From assembly GCA_016745035.1 (NCBI GenBank), contig JADGDE010000006.1, positions 1-64,000 on the forward strand: a DNA stretch of 64,000 nt, read 5' to 3'. A program made the translations under genes and the position numbers. The DNA comes from Thiotrichales bacterium. GTDB taxonomy: Bacteria; Pseudomonadota; Gammaproteobacteria; Beggiatoales; Beggiatoaceae. The notes under the pieces were generated by a model. It searched no databases, was not told the DNA's origin, and saw nothing but the letters and a program-made list of their open reading frames with translations. Shown here in pieces: positions 1-9,728 of the stretch (position 1 is its first letter; each line of letters begins with the position of its first letter).

Positions 1-129
1 TTCCCGTTTGGTTAGAAAGGCTTTGTCTTTTTCTAAAAAAATCGAAAACCATATTGGCGCTCAGGTATTTTATTCATCATTATAATCAGTCGTTATGCTT
101 GGATAATTGATTTTATACCACTACTCGTA

Positions 130-300
130 CACGACTACCAAAATATTTAATCCCGCTTTCAGCCCGCAGGCACAGAAGGAAAGCGCATAAAAACCTCGGT
201 CGGCAACAATGGATGCTTGGGGAAGTATAACCAGTTGCAAAGGCTTTAACAAAAACCTTTAGCATGAGGGCGGCAAACATATATACTGGCGATCTGGGCG
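130..300 (-). pseudogene. possible remnant of a DDE transposase
   Basis: On the minus strand a short frame reads LPQASIVADRGFYALS, which resembles the 'ADRGF' block around the second acidic residue of several DDE transposases. It is followed within about 25 residues by a stop and preceded by frame breaks. No intact ORF exists in the first 450 bases, so at best this is a decayed insertion sequence. The match is by eye to a very short motif, and the assignment is weak. Confidence 0.25.
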
Positions 301-383
301 CTATTGCAATGCCAATTAATCCTACATAACCTTATACCGAATAAGCCAGTTATATCAATTGTAATGTTAGTTGCTCCAGTGAT

Positions 384-431
384 GGAATCGGGACTTTAGT
401 CCCGTTCAGGCGCGGCTGAAGCCGCGATTCC
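384..431 (+). repeat. REP-type 48-bp double-hairpin repeat, copy 1
   Basis: The outer ends GGAATC/GATTCC enclose two adjacent hairpins, one built on CGGGACT/AGTCCCG and one on CGCGGCT/AGCCGCG, so the element can fold as a three-way junction. Almost identical 48-bp copies occur at 32419-32466 (opposite orientation) and 35975-36022. It lies just upstream of the mechanosensitive channel gene. The short flanks (GAT before, AGTT after) are also partly shared, so the mobile unit may be slightly longer. Confidence 0.8.
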
Positions 432-513
432 AGTTGTTGGTGCTTTTTAACTTGTGATTGGTATTATTATCACAATTCAGAACATTTCTTTCCTGCTATC
501 ACTAATGCGTTTT

Positions 514-3500
514 ATGAAAACAAGAAGAATTAACTATTTAATTTTATTAATATTTCTCTACCCATCATTGAGTCTGTCTTTAGATATCGACACCATCGAG
601 TTGCAACAAAAACAAGCCGAGCAACACAGCGAACTCAGTAGTAGCGAAAAAAGCCAACTCCAAGCGCTGTATGAACAAGCAAAAAGTTATTTAAGCCAAG
701 AGCAACAATATTTAGCGCAGGCAAAGGCTTATCAAGACACCATAAAACAAGCCCCGAAAAAAATTAAGCAACTAAAAAAAAATCTTCGGAAGCAAACGAA
801 AAAAATCTTAAGTTCGCGTAAAAAACTCGAAAAATTCAAATATGCACAGTTAAAACAGCAATTGCTGGATAAAAAAAGCCAGTTATCGAACTTAAAACTC
901 GATTATGACGAATTGAGCCAAAATCTTAATCAAGCCAAGCACAGTTTGCCCGAAACTTCAGCGCTGTTATTAAGCCAGAATAACGCTTTGGAAGGATTGG
1001 CGAAACAAATGGAAAAGGCATCTCCTGCGACTGAGACACAAGATCAGGCGGTTTTTTTAAGCTATTTAAAAGCCGCAGAAAAATTGATGACCCGTGCCGA
1101 ATACCGCGCCACAGCCGCCCATATCAAGCAATTACACCAAAATAAACTCAGCCATGATTATCGCGTTAATTTACTTGGTTTACGCTTGGAATTATTACAA
1201 CAACAAATTCAATGGTTAGAATCTGAAATTGTATTACAACAACAGGTGTTGAATAGTAAGCAAGAACAAGTCGCCGAACAATTGGAAACGGCATTAGAAA
1301 AACAACAACAAGCACAGCATAATAAAACCACCATTGAACAAAAAGCATTAGATTTTAATCAGCAACTAAGCGACACCTTATCGCACTTAACCCAACAAAT
1401 CAGTCAAAAAACCGCAACTAAACAATATCAACAAAATATATTGCAACAATTAGAATATGATTTCGATGCCTTGCAACAACAATTTGAAATCACAGGCTTA
1501 AATAAAAACCTTGCCGCGGTGTTATATCAACAAAAGAAAAAATTGCCCGCATTGCATCGCTATCAACAAAAAGACCGCCAAGTGTGGCAGCAAGAACTGG
1601 TTAATAGTCGCTTGGCACAATATCAATTAAATCTCCAACAACAAACTTTAGTTTCGGTAAAAAAAATAACCCAAGAACTATTACAGCAAGCACAGCAAGA
1701 AAATCAACACATTGATATTAAAAAAACCCAAGCTCATTTAAAGCAGTTAATCGAGCACCGACAAGAGTTATTTAATCAATTAAGTAGCATTTATGCACAA
1801 TATATTAAATTACTCTATGAATTGGACAGCGAATATCAATTATTGTTCAATTTATCAAAAAAATACACGGTATTATTGGATGAAAAACTATTTTGGGTAC
1901 CCAATCTCAATCCGGTTGATTGGTCGTGGTTTGGGGCGTTTTCAACTGCACCCTTGCCGTTTGGTAATCAACAAGATTGGCAACAAACCTATACCAATTT
2001 ACGCCAGCAACATTTAACAGATGCTTTGTCTTTTTGGATGTTAAGTTTGTTATTTATGAGCAGTTTACTGTTTAGACTGCTGATTTATCGTAGTTTATTA
2101 CAACAATGTAAATATGTTGGTAATGTTTTGCGGGATAATTTTTTCTATACTATTAAGGCAATTTTGTTAAGTTTTTTTCTCGCCTTGCCTTGGATTTTAA
2201 CCATTAATGGGCTAGCTTGGGGCTTATTACAAACCGATGAAAAAAGCTTCTCTCATGCCTTGGGGGATGCTTTGTTTTATGCTGGGATGGTATTTTTCTT
2301 GGTCGAGTTTTTACGTTTTCTAGCAATAGAAAACGGGGTTTTGCATCGGCATTTTCATTGGGAGAAGAAACATTGTGATAATTTATATTATAACCTCAGT
2401 TGGTTTCAATTATTAATTTTTCCCTTATTAATTATTATCAACTTAAATCAGAGTTTATCTTATTTAGTTGATAATTTACCCATACAGCAAACATGGGGAC
2501 GCTTGGCTTTAATCAGTAGTTGTATTGCGATTTTATTCTTTTTAAATCGTATTTTAACCAAAGGATTAAAAGCCAATGTGTGGTTAAAATTATTAATTAT
2601 TGCCTCCACAATATCGCCAATTATATTGGCTTTGAATGGTTATTATTACACCAGTTTAAATATCGGCATTCATTTATTTCATACCAGCGGCATTATTATG
2701 GCCAGTTTATTATTATATTATTTAGTCGCTCGCTGGTTGGTGCTTATGGAAAGGCAATTGGGTTTCCAGCAAGCCCTAGCACAACAAAGAAAACGTTATA
2801 GCGATAAAACGGATCGTTTAGCTGTGGATGAAAACAGCATGGAATTACCCGAAGTCAATATTAACAGCATTGGTGAGCAAGCCCATGCCTTGTTGCGCTT
2901 GATCGTGTTTAGCTTTTTTATCACTGCCTTATGGCTGATTTGGGCGGATATTACCCCGGTTTTGACCATTTTGCATGATGTAGTGTTATGGGAAACCACC
3001 AATACCGTTGATGAAGTCAGCCAAACCTTACCCGTGACTTTATACGATCTCAGTTTTACCCTCGTCGCTTTGGCGGTGACTTTTATTGCCGCTTGGAATT
3101 TGCCGGGAATGTTGGAGTTAGTGTTATTGCAGCGTTTGTCTTTGCCTGCGGATAAACGTTATACCATTGTCACCATTACCAAATATATTATTGTCGTCAC
3201 GGGGGTTTTGATGTCAGCACACGCCTTGGGGTTGCGTTGGAGTCAAGTACAGTGGCTGGCGGCGGCATTAAGTGTTGGCTTGGGCTTTGGGCTACAAGAG
3301 ATTTTTGCCAATTTTGTCTCGGGCTTGATTATTTTATTTGAGCGCCCGATTCGGATTGGCGATATGGTCACGGTTGGCGAAATCAATGGTGAGGTCAGCA
3401 GTATTCATATGCGCACCACTATTATCCGCGACCGCGACAACAAAGAATTGATTGTGCCCAACAAGTCTTTTATCACCAATGAATTGATTAACTGGTCACT

Positions 3501-3834
3501 CACTGACCCCAATATTCGGGTAAAAATTCCGGTGGGTGTGGCTTATGGTTCGGATATTGAGCTGGTACAGCGTCTTTTATATGAAGTGGTGAAAACCGAA
3601 AGCTTGGTTTTGCCACAATACCCGCCGAAAGTGTTTTTCTTAAACTTTGGCGATAGTTCTTTAGACTTTGAAATCCGGGTCTATGTTGCTGATTATCCGC
3701 ATCAAAACATGGTTAGACACAGTATTAATAGTAAAATCAATGCTGCTTTTACCGAGCATGGAATAGAGATTCCGTTCCCACAACGCGATGTGCATTTGTA
3801 CCCGCAAGCACAAACAGGCTCAGAAGCAGAATAA
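514..3834 (+). CDS. mscK: MscK/KefA-type mechanosensitive channel (MscS superfamily)
   Basis: Large inner-membrane MscS-superfamily channel that opens under membrane tension and releases solutes on osmotic downshock. I place the start at ATG 514 because it gives a clean signal peptide (MKTRRINYLILLIFLYPS...). ATG 505 and an upstream GTG at 454 are possible, and no strong Shine-Dalgarno decides between them. Residues ~25-450 form a long Gln-rich coiled coil expected in the periplasm, as in MscK/YbdG-like giants. About eight to ten hydrophobic segments follow. The C-terminal ~270 residues hold the MscS pore and beta domain (GLGFGLQEIFANFVSG, FERPIRIGD, IVPNKSFI). At about 1106 residues it matches the MscK size class. 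It converges on hldE. Confidence 0.88.
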   Translation: MKTRRINYLILLIFLYPSLSLSLDIDTIELQQKQAEQHSELSSSEKSQLQALYEQAKSYLSQEQQYLAQAKAYQDTIKQAPKKIKQLKKNLRKQTKKILSSRKKLEKFKYAQLKQQLLDKKSQLSNLKLDYDELSQNLNQAKHSLPETSALLLSQNNALEGLAKQMEKASPATETQDQAVFLSYLKAAEKLMTRAEYRATAAHIKQLHQNKLSHDYRVNLLGLRLELLQQQIQWLESEIVLQQQVLNSKQEQVAEQLETALEKQQQAQHNKTTIEQKALDFNQQLSDTLSHLTQQISQKTATKQYQQNILQQLEYDFDALQQQFEITGLNKNLAAVLYQQKKKLPALHRYQQKDRQVWQQELVNSRLAQYQLNLQQQTLVSVKKITQELLQQAQQENQHIDIKKTQAHLKQLIEHRQELFNQLSSIYAQYIKLLYELDSEYQLLFNLSKKYTVLLDEKLFWVPNLNPVDWSWFGAFSTAPLPFGNQQDWQQTYTNLRQQHLTDALSFWMLSLLFMSSLLFRLLIYRSLLQQCKYVGNVLRDNFFYTIKAILLSFFLALPWILTINGLAWGLLQTDEKSFSHALGDALFYAGMVFFLVEFLRFLAIENGVLHRHFHWEKKHCDNLYYNLSWFQLLIFPLLIIINLNQSLSYLVDNLPIQQTWGRLALISSCIAILFFLNRILTKGLKANVWLKLLIIASTISPIILALNGYYYTSLNIGIHLFHTSGIIMASLLLYYLVARWLVLMERQLGFQQALAQQRKRYSDKTDRLAVDENSMELPEVNINSIGEQAHALLRLIVFSFFITALWLIWADITPVLTILHDVVLWETTNTVDEVSQTLPVTLYDLSFTLVALAVTFIAAWNLPGMLELVLLQRLSLPADKRYTIVTITKYIIVVTGVLMSAHALGLRWSQVQWLAAALSVGLGFGLQEIFANFVSGLIILFERPIRIGDMVTVGEINGEVSSIHMRTTIIRDRDNKELIVPNKSFITNELINWSLTDPNIRVKIPVGVAYGSDIELVQRLLYEVVKTESLVLPQYPPKVFFLNFGDSSLDFEIRVYVADYPHQNMVRHSINSKINAAFTEHGIEIPFPQRDVHLYPQAQTGSEAE

Positions 3835-3893
3835 TACCCATTTCAATATTAATCGCTCCGATTTTACGCGCCGCTGGAGCGACGCAATAGGCA

Positions 3894-3915
3894 TTCCCAA
3901 GCTAGAGCTTGGGAA
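3894..3915. terminator. palindrome in convergent mscK/hldE intergenic region
   Basis: TTCCCAAGCT and AGCTTGGGAA form a perfect 10-bp stem around a 2-nt centre. It sits inside a wider imperfect inverted repeat whose arms contain GATTTTAC and GTAAAATC. Its position between two converging genes suggests a bidirectional stop, but there is no long T-run, so it may simply be another dispersed palindromic repeat. Confidence 0.45.
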
Positions 3916-3950
3916 CGAGTTGGAGCAGTAAAATCTAGGGTTGGTATAAT

Positions 3951-5375
3951 TTAAGTGCTTTGTAAACGCTCGATAATTTGGCTGGTGGAATGATTATCGA
4001 CAAAATCTAATACGGATACTTGCCCGCCTGCATTTTGCACACAGTCGTGCCCAGCAATTTCGTGGATTTGATAATCGCCGCCTTTGACTAAAATATCTGG
4101 CAATAGTTGGCAAATGAGGTTTTTTGGCGTGTCTTCACTGAAGGGAATCACCCAATCCACTGCGGCTAAGCCTTGCAGCACTTGCATTCGGGCTTGTAAA
4201 TGATTCACCGGACGGCTATCACCTTTAAGGCGTTTTACCGAGTCATCATCATTAACAGCAACAATTAAATAATCACCTAATTGTTTCGCTTGCTCTAAAT
4301 AATGAATGTGTCCAGCGTGAATAATATCAAAACAGCCATTGGTCATCACCACCACTTTTTCTTGTTGCCCGGCATGTTGACGTTGTTTTTTTAGCGTGTC
4401 GAGATCACAAATACCGCCTTGTTGCGGCTCATGGGCGCTTAGCGCTTGCGCCAACTCTCCTGGGGTGACGCTAGCTGTCCCAGATTTTGCAACAACCAGC
4501 CCGGCGGCGAGGTTGGCTAGTTGGGTCGCTTGAACCCAGTCTTGTTGCACGGCAAGCACCGCACCTAAAAGACTGACAACCGTATCCCCTGCGCCGGTGA
4601 CATCGTAGACTTCGCGGGCATGGGTAGGTAAGTGCAACGGTGGTAGCCCTTGGCGTAAAAGACTCATGCCTTGTTCACTGCGGGTAACCAAGAGACTATC
4701 GAGTTTTAACTCCTGGCGTAAAGTCTCGCCTTTTTGTTCCAGTTCGGTTAAATCTTGGCTTTTACCCATCACCGCTTCAAATTCAGCCAAATTAGGGGTA
4801 ATCATGCTTGCCCCCTGATATTTCTCAAAGTCTGTGCCTTTGGGGTCAATAATCACCGGCTTGCCTGCGGCTCTGGCGGCTTGAATCAAAGCTTCTGGTT
4901 GCGCTAATACGCCTTTGTTGTAATCAGAGAGAATCACTGCATCAACATTATGTAATAACTGTTGCCAACTGACATTGAGCGCTTCATAGTCGATATGTTG
5001 AAAGGCTTGTTCAAAATCGAGCCGTAATAGCTGTTGATGACGGCTTAAAACCCGTAATTTGCTAATGGTGGGGTAATTATTTAGGCGTTGGAAATCGCAG
5101 TGAATTTGTTGCTCTTGTAACAATTGCTGTAAGCGATTGGCGATTTCATCATTACCTGTGACCGCGAGTAAATTAACTTTAGCACCGAGCTTGGCGACAT
5201 TGAGAGCGACGTTAGCCGCACCACCAGGGCGTTCGTGCTGCTCGGCGATATTAACGACTGGAACGGGGGCTTCTGGGGAAATACGTTGGCTGTCGCCATG
5301 CCAGTACCTGTCGAGCATGACATCTCCAACCACCAAGATCCGAGCTTGGCTAAAATCAGGCAGACTTAAGGTCAT
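3951..5375 (-). CDS. hldE: bifunctional heptose-7-phosphate kinase / heptose-1-phosphate adenylyltransferase
   Basis: HldE (RfaE) carries out two steps in ADP-L-glycero-D-manno-heptose synthesis for the LPS inner core: phosphorylation of heptose 7-phosphate at O1, and adenylyl transfer to heptose 1-phosphate. The N-terminal ~320 residues are a PfkB/ribokinase-fold kinase, with GGAANVALNVAKLGA near the start and the DVTGAGDT anion-hole/catalytic-Asp motif. The C-terminal ~130 residues are a cytidylyltransferase-like domain with TNGCFDIIHAGH (HxGH motif). The length of 474 matches E. coli HldE. Its ATG overlaps the stop of the upstream peptidase gene in an ATGA junction, so the two genes are probably translationally coupled and serve envelope building. 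Confidence 0.95.
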   Translation of the reverse strand: MTLSLPDFSQARILVVGDVMLDRYWHGDSQRISPEAPVPVVNIAEQHERPGGAANVALNVAKLGAKVNLLAVTGNDEIANRLQQLLQEQQIHCDFQRLNNYPTISKLRVLSRHQQLLRLDFEQAFQHIDYEALNVSWQQLLHNVDAVILSDYNKGVLAQPEALIQAARAAGKPVIIDPKGTDFEKYQGASMITPNLAEFEAVMGKSQDLTELEQKGETLRQELKLDSLLVTRSEQGMSLLRQGLPPLHLPTHAREVYDVTGAGDTVVSLLGAVLAVQQDWVQATQLANLAAGLVVAKSGTASVTPGELAQALSAHEPQQGGICDLDTLKKQRQHAGQQEKVVVMTNGCFDIIHAGHIHYLEQAKQLGDYLIVAVNDDDSVKRLKGDSRPVNHLQARMQVLQGLAAVDWVIPFSEDTPKNLICQLLPDILVKGGDYQIHEIAGHDCVQNAGGQVSVLDFVDNHSTSQIIERLQST

Positions 5376-6910
5376 TTGCTAGCAACCGTTGTCCCTTCAG
5401 CGAGTTGAGCTAACAAGGTTGAGGCATGTTTTTTAAAATTAGTACGTTCGCTGGCAGCAATTTTAGTTAAGGTGCTAGGGAATTTGATGGTTAAGGGGTT
5501 TTTAACTTTGCCATTATGATGGAATTCGTAATGTAAGTGTGGACCGCTCGCCAATCCGGTGCTGCCAACATAGCCAATGAGTTCGCCTTGTCTAATACGT
5601 TTGCCTTTTTTCAGATGTTTAGCATAACGTGACATATGAGCAAATAGGGTTTCATAACCTGAGCCATGATCCACTTCGACCGTTTTACCATAGCCATTGC
5701 GATAGCCTTTGAACTTAATCACACCATTAGCGGTGGCGTAAATCGGTGTACCCCGTGGAGCAGCATAATCAACACCTTTATGGGCGCGAATGGTGTTAAG
5801 TACGGGATGGCGGCGTCTTAAGTTAAATTTAGAGGAGATAAAACCGGCTTTGACAGGTGAACGTAAAAAGGTTTTTTCCATAATCTGCCCTTTACCGTTG
5901 TAATAGCGGGCTTTGCCTTTTTTATCGGTGTAGCGAATCGCTTGGTAGACTTTGCCTTGGTTATGAATTTCAGCGGCTAGAATGTGTCCAAAACCAATTT
6001 TGTCGCCTTCGCTGCTGAAGTGTTGTTCATAGAGTACGGTGAAATGATCGCCTTTTTTTAAGCCTAAAGAAAAATCCACATCCCAGCCAAAAACCTCAGC
6101 GAGTTGAAAGGTGAGTTTATGTGGTAGTCCCGCTTTTTTAGCATCAGAGATCAGGGAGTTTTTAATCGTGACTGTGCGAGAGATTGTTTCGATAGTGATG
6201 GGTTTATCAAGAACGGTGGCGAGGAATTGTTCTTGTTGTTCGGGTTTACTGATAAGCAGGTCATGGCGGGCATCTAAAGACAATTTTAAGGCATCTATAT
6301 CACCATTTTCTTGGTGTTGAATTTCAATTTTTTGCCCTAAGTGCAATTGGCGCAATGATTTTTTATGTTTTTTTATCGATAAAAACTTATGTAATTGTTT
6401 GCGGTTTAGTCCGTGGCGGTCAAAAATTAATGATAAATTATCTCCGCTTTTAACTCGCAGCTCTAACACACCATCGCGTTTGCTGAGGTTTTCACTGGCT
6501 TTATGTTTACTTTTATCGCTTTTATTGGTATCGACCAAGCTTGAGGTACTACTGAGAATTTGTTTTAGATTATCTTCATTCTTGCTTAAATCTAAGCTCG
6601 AATGCGCTGTTGATTTTACCGTTATTTTTGCTGTTGTTTGCGGGGGAGGCGCACTAACTTTATCAACGGCTTTGATTTCAGGTACATTGGCTAAAGATAG
6701 AGGCGGAAGTAAGGTCGGTTGAGGACTATAGGAAGCATTACTCGGTTGGTTCAGTAGCCAGGCCATCGATAAAATCACAATCGATAAACTTAAAGTCAGT
6801 AAGCGATTACGAAAGGTTGGCAAATTGGAAATACGAGTCAGCCCATTTTTGGGTTGGTAATCATAATGGGGAATAGCCGCAGCTGTATGTAAATGATAAT
6901 GCTGGCGCAT
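5372..6910 (-). CDS. murein DD-endopeptidase, M23 family (MepM/OapA-like)
   Basis: Membrane-anchored lysostaphin-type zinc peptidase expected to cut peptidoglycan cross-links. ATG 6910 (MRQHYHLHTAAAIPHY...) is preferred over the GTG at 7045, because the extra 45 residues do not look like the family and the single membrane anchor (LLTLSLSIVILSMAWLL) then lies at ~35-55. The order is anchor, low-complexity linker, LysM/OapA-like segment (LRVKSGDNLSLIFDRHGL), a second beta domain, and the M23 domain with HKGVDYAAPRGTPIYA and the HLHYEF histidines. These supply the H-x3-D and HxH zinc ligands. It is the first gene of an overlapping pair with hldE. Confidence 0.88.
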   Translation of the reverse strand: MRQHYHLHTAAAIPHYDYQPKNGLTRISNLPTFRNRLLTLSLSIVILSMAWLLNQPSNASYSPQPTLLPPLSLANVPEIKAVDKVSAPPPQTTAKITVKSTAHSSLDLSKNEDNLKQILSSTSSLVDTNKSDKSKHKASENLSKRDGVLELRVKSGDNLSLIFDRHGLNRKQLHKFLSIKKHKKSLRQLHLGQKIEIQHQENGDIDALKLSLDARHDLLISKPEQQEQFLATVLDKPITIETISRTVTIKNSLISDAKKAGLPHKLTFQLAEVFGWDVDFSLGLKKGDHFTVLYEQHFSSEGDKIGFGHILAAEIHNQGKVYQAIRYTDKKGKARYYNGKGQIMEKTFLRSPVKAGFISSKFNLRRRHPVLNTIRAHKGVDYAAPRGTPIYATANGVIKFKGYRNGYGKTVEVDHGSGYETLFAHMSRYAKHLKKGKRIRQGELIGYVGSTGLASGPHLHYEFHHNGKVKNPLTIKFPSTLTKIAASERTNFKKHASTLLAQLAEGTTVASK

Positions 6911-7192
6911 GGTTCTATCAGATCTTTCTGTGGTTAGCGATTTAAACAAGGTGCATTTTCCTGTAACTACGCGGTGTGTTCCTTGTACTGAATTTTCCCA
7001 AACTTCCGAATTTGGTTTGAATATCGTTGCTAAGACATTGTTCACACAAGCTTAAACAAGACTTAAGATAGCTGATGGTATCATGGGAGTCAAGCTTTTT
7101 GATAATAGCCATCGGTGTCTATTGTATGCATGTTTGTTTAATGTCTTGCTACTCAATTAGACATAAGTCTCATTTATCGACATATCGCCTCT

Positions 7193-7217
7193 AAAGAACG
7201 GGTTTTTAGCGTTCTTT
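7193..7217. terminator. hairpin downstream of the first CHAT gene
   Basis: AAAGAACG and CGTTCTTT form an 8-bp stem with a 9-nt loop, 16 bases past the CHAT stop codon. The T-run is weak on the minus strand, so it may be an inefficient terminator. Confidence 0.35.
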
Positions 7218-7232
7218 GAACATTTATATCGT

Positions 7233-9665
7233 TTATAGCCAGTGCCCTATTAATAAAAAAGCCGACCAAAAATAGGGGTTACGATATTGTGGCAAAGTGG
7301 CGTTATGTAACAATTTTAATTGTGCTTGTTGCAAGGCTTTTGCCTTATTGTAATTCCCGGATTTAAGTTGTCGATAAAATTCAATAATGACCGCTGGGGT
7401 GGCTTCATCATCGACTTGCCATAAACTCGCCAGCGTGCTTCTTGCCCCGGATTTTAATGCAATACCAGCCAGTCCCAATGCGGCTTTATCATCCCCTAAA
7501 GCGGTTTCACAAGCACTTAAAGTCAACAGTTCCACAGCTTTATCTTGAACACTCATTAAACGTACCAAACGAGATAATTCACCCATGCTAATTTTATTAT
7601 CATGGGTAAGTAAAAAAGTTTCTTCAAGACGGTTATTAAATTGCCCATGTGATGCTAAGTGCAAAATGTCATAATTTTCTTGTTTGAGTTGTTGACTAAA
7701 GCGCGGCAAGGTAAAATTTTCATTCAGCAATAAATTGTCTTTTTGTCCAAATAATTGATGAATTTGTTCCAGCTCATATCCCACACAAGGAATAGGGCTA
7801 AAGCCTTGTACGGCATCGGAAATACCTCCGAGTAAAATATTGGCATTGACCGCTTGATGCGGATTTTTATCACTGAGTTGTAACCCGGGACTTGTAACCA
7901 GGGCATATTGTTCGATCAAATAGTGTTCGCCATCATAAAGGCTGGCAAAAGGAATGGTACGTAAAATACCATCAGGGACAATAATTAAGGTATCAATATC
8001 CCTACTTTCTAATGCGTGTTTAAGCGGGGTAATTAGCCATTGGTAGAGTTGTTTGGCGGGGGTTTGAATCTTAGTTAAGGCATTATTCAAAGCGGTGACT
8101 GATAAACGGCTATCGCTAGATCGTTTTTTTCCCACTGGGATACAGGTATTATCGCCCTTATCTTTACCGCGTTTAGAGCGTTCTTTTCTTGAAAAACCCC
8201 GGCTAAAGCCACGTTCTGAATTGAGGCTGTTGTTCTCTGGATGTATGGATAAAGCCGCTTGTAAACGGGTTGTTTGTTGGCGCAATAATGTCGCTGGTAC
8301 AGCAACCGGGATATGCAGCAGTTGATCCTTAAAACCTAAAAGTAAGGCGGTGCGATCTTTAAGAGAAACTGGATATAGTACCGCCGTATGATTGTCCAGT
8401 ATATCGCCAAGGGCGATTTGGCGCTGTGGACTAGTACAACTTTGTTGTAAATAATCTTGTAATTCAGCTTGTTTAAATAACTCAATGGTTTCCATGGCTT
8501 CAAGCAAACGGGCTTGTTTTTGATCACTATGTGCCAACAATAAATCAGCCAACTCAAAATACACTGGGGCAATTTGTTGGCGAAAATTATCCAGTTTCAA
8601 TTGAAAACCACTGCTGCTGATTTGGCTTTGAATCGGCTTTAAATAGCGCGTAGCTAAACGATAGGCTTCAATCGCCAGTTCTGATTTTTTTTGTTGTTTT
8701 TGGGCTTTACCCAATTGCCAAGCCCAGAGATAAATTTGTTCGGGATCTTGGCTTTGTTGGGCATAAAATAAAGCTTGCTGACTGAGTTGTTCGGCATTTT
8801 GATATTGTTGTTTTTGGAAATAAACATGCCCAAGATAGCCATAACTATAGGCTAAGGCGCGGGGAATCGTGAGTGTTTTCGCAGTTGCTAGCGCTTGTTG
8901 TCCTAAATCAAAAGCGCAGCTTTGATGCTTTTGGCGTGTACAAATATTTGCAAGTTTTAATAAGGCAAGGGTTTTATCAAAACTAGGCGGGGCTTTTTTC
9001 CACAAGCTTTTAGCACTGAGAATAGATGCTTGGGTATTTTTAAAGGGTATTTGTTCATTTTGAGGCTCGTCTTTTGTCTCTTCTTCGAGTAAAAAATAGA
9101 CATAGGCTAGATTGGTATGAATTTTCGCTTCTAAAACTTGTCCTTTAGCCGCAATGGCCGCTTTTTGATACAACGCTAGTGCTTTATCATAATCACCCGC
9201 AAATAATTCGAGATTGCCTTGTTGGTTATAGACATCGAGTTTTAATTCTAAACCCACACCGGGGTTTACTAATAAACCTAAACCTTTGGCTAAACTTTGC
9301 TTCGCAATTTTATAATTTTTTTGTCCTTGCGCCAGATAAAGTTTGCTGCGCTCTAAATACCATTGTAATTGGGCTTCTGCACTGAGTTCAGGCTGGGTAT
9401 CTGCCGATGTGTTGAGCCATTGTTCTGCCTTTTTATAATCCCCCAAATAACGATAAGCACTAGCAATACGGACATGGTAGCGCCAGCGCGCAGTTACTGC
9501 TAGATTATCATTATTTTCGAGTTGTTGTTGCCAACGTGCGGCTGCTTGTTGGTAATGCCCTTGCTGAAATGCTTGTAGCCCTGTGCTTTTAGCGACACTA
9601 TGGTTCGTAAAAAATAGGCTAATGATAAGGAAAAGAATGTGAGGATAAACAGATTGTTGGTGCAT
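7233..9665 (-). CDS. exported TPR-CHAT protein, copy 1
   Basis: CHAT domains are caspase-like cysteine peptidases. The dyad is visible: His in HLASHG (~residue 673) and Cys in LTLSACETALG (~719), followed by LASLWQVDDEATP. The N-terminal half consists of TPR-like helical repeats (GDYDKALALYQKAA, QQYQNAEQLSQQALFYAQQ). I choose ATG 9665 because AGGAA lies six bases upstream and the product then begins with a signal peptide (MHQQSVYPHILFLIISLFF...). ATG 9680 is the alternative. Export is an inference from that peptide. The gene follows a small exported protein gene, and the same two-gene arrangement recurs at 29546-32349. The substrate is unknown. It is a peptidase candidate, not a proven one. 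Confidence 0.85.
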   Translation of the reverse strand: MHQQSVYPHILFLIISLFFTNHSVAKSTGLQAFQQGHYQQAAARWQQQLENNDNLAVTARWRYHVRIASAYRYLGDYKKAEQWLNTSADTQPELSAEAQLQWYLERSKLYLAQGQKNYKIAKQSLAKGLGLLVNPGVGLELKLDVYNQQGNLELFAGDYDKALALYQKAAIAAKGQVLEAKIHTNLAYVYFLLEEETKDEPQNEQIPFKNTQASILSAKSLWKKAPPSFDKTLALLKLANICTRQKHQSCAFDLGQQALATAKTLTIPRALAYSYGYLGHVYFQKQQYQNAEQLSQQALFYAQQSQDPEQIYLWAWQLGKAQKQQKKSELAIEAYRLATRYLKPIQSQISSSGFQLKLDNFRQQIAPVYFELADLLLAHSDQKQARLLEAMETIELFKQAELQDYLQQSCTSPQRQIALGDILDNHTAVLYPVSLKDRTALLLGFKDQLLHIPVAVPATLLRQQTTRLQAALSIHPENNSLNSERGFSRGFSRKERSKRGKDKGDNTCIPVGKKRSSDSRLSVTALNNALTKIQTPAKQLYQWLITPLKHALESRDIDTLIIVPDGILRTIPFASLYDGEHYLIEQYALVTSPGLQLSDKNPHQAVNANILLGGISDAVQGFSPIPCVGYELEQIHQLFGQKDNLLLNENFTLPRFSQQLKQENYDILHLASHGQFNNRLEETFLLTHDNKISMGELSRLVRLMSVQDKAVELLTLSACETALGDDKAALGLAGIALKSGARSTLASLWQVDDEATPAVIIEFYRQLKSGNYNKAKALQQAQLKLLHNATLPQYRNPYFWSAFLLIGHWL

Positions 9666-9728
9666 GGGCGTTCCTGACATGCGGCAAGCGAGCTGTTTTG
9701 AACTTAGCTCGCCTGTCCCATGTCTTAA

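Noticed and set aside
454..513. GTG start for the mechanosensitive channel
   Set aside because: It would put 20 residues before the signal peptide and has no ribosome site; 514 or 505 fits better.
8095..8325. ORFs inside and antisense to the CHAT, kinase, haemagglutinin and tape measure genes
   Set aside because: Shadows of strongly supported genes in other frames, without ribosome sites or domains.
7233..9665. CHAT gene as part of a CRISPR-Craspase or gasdermin defence system
   Set aside because: It has a signal peptide, and no cas gene, gasdermin or other defence gene is adjacent.
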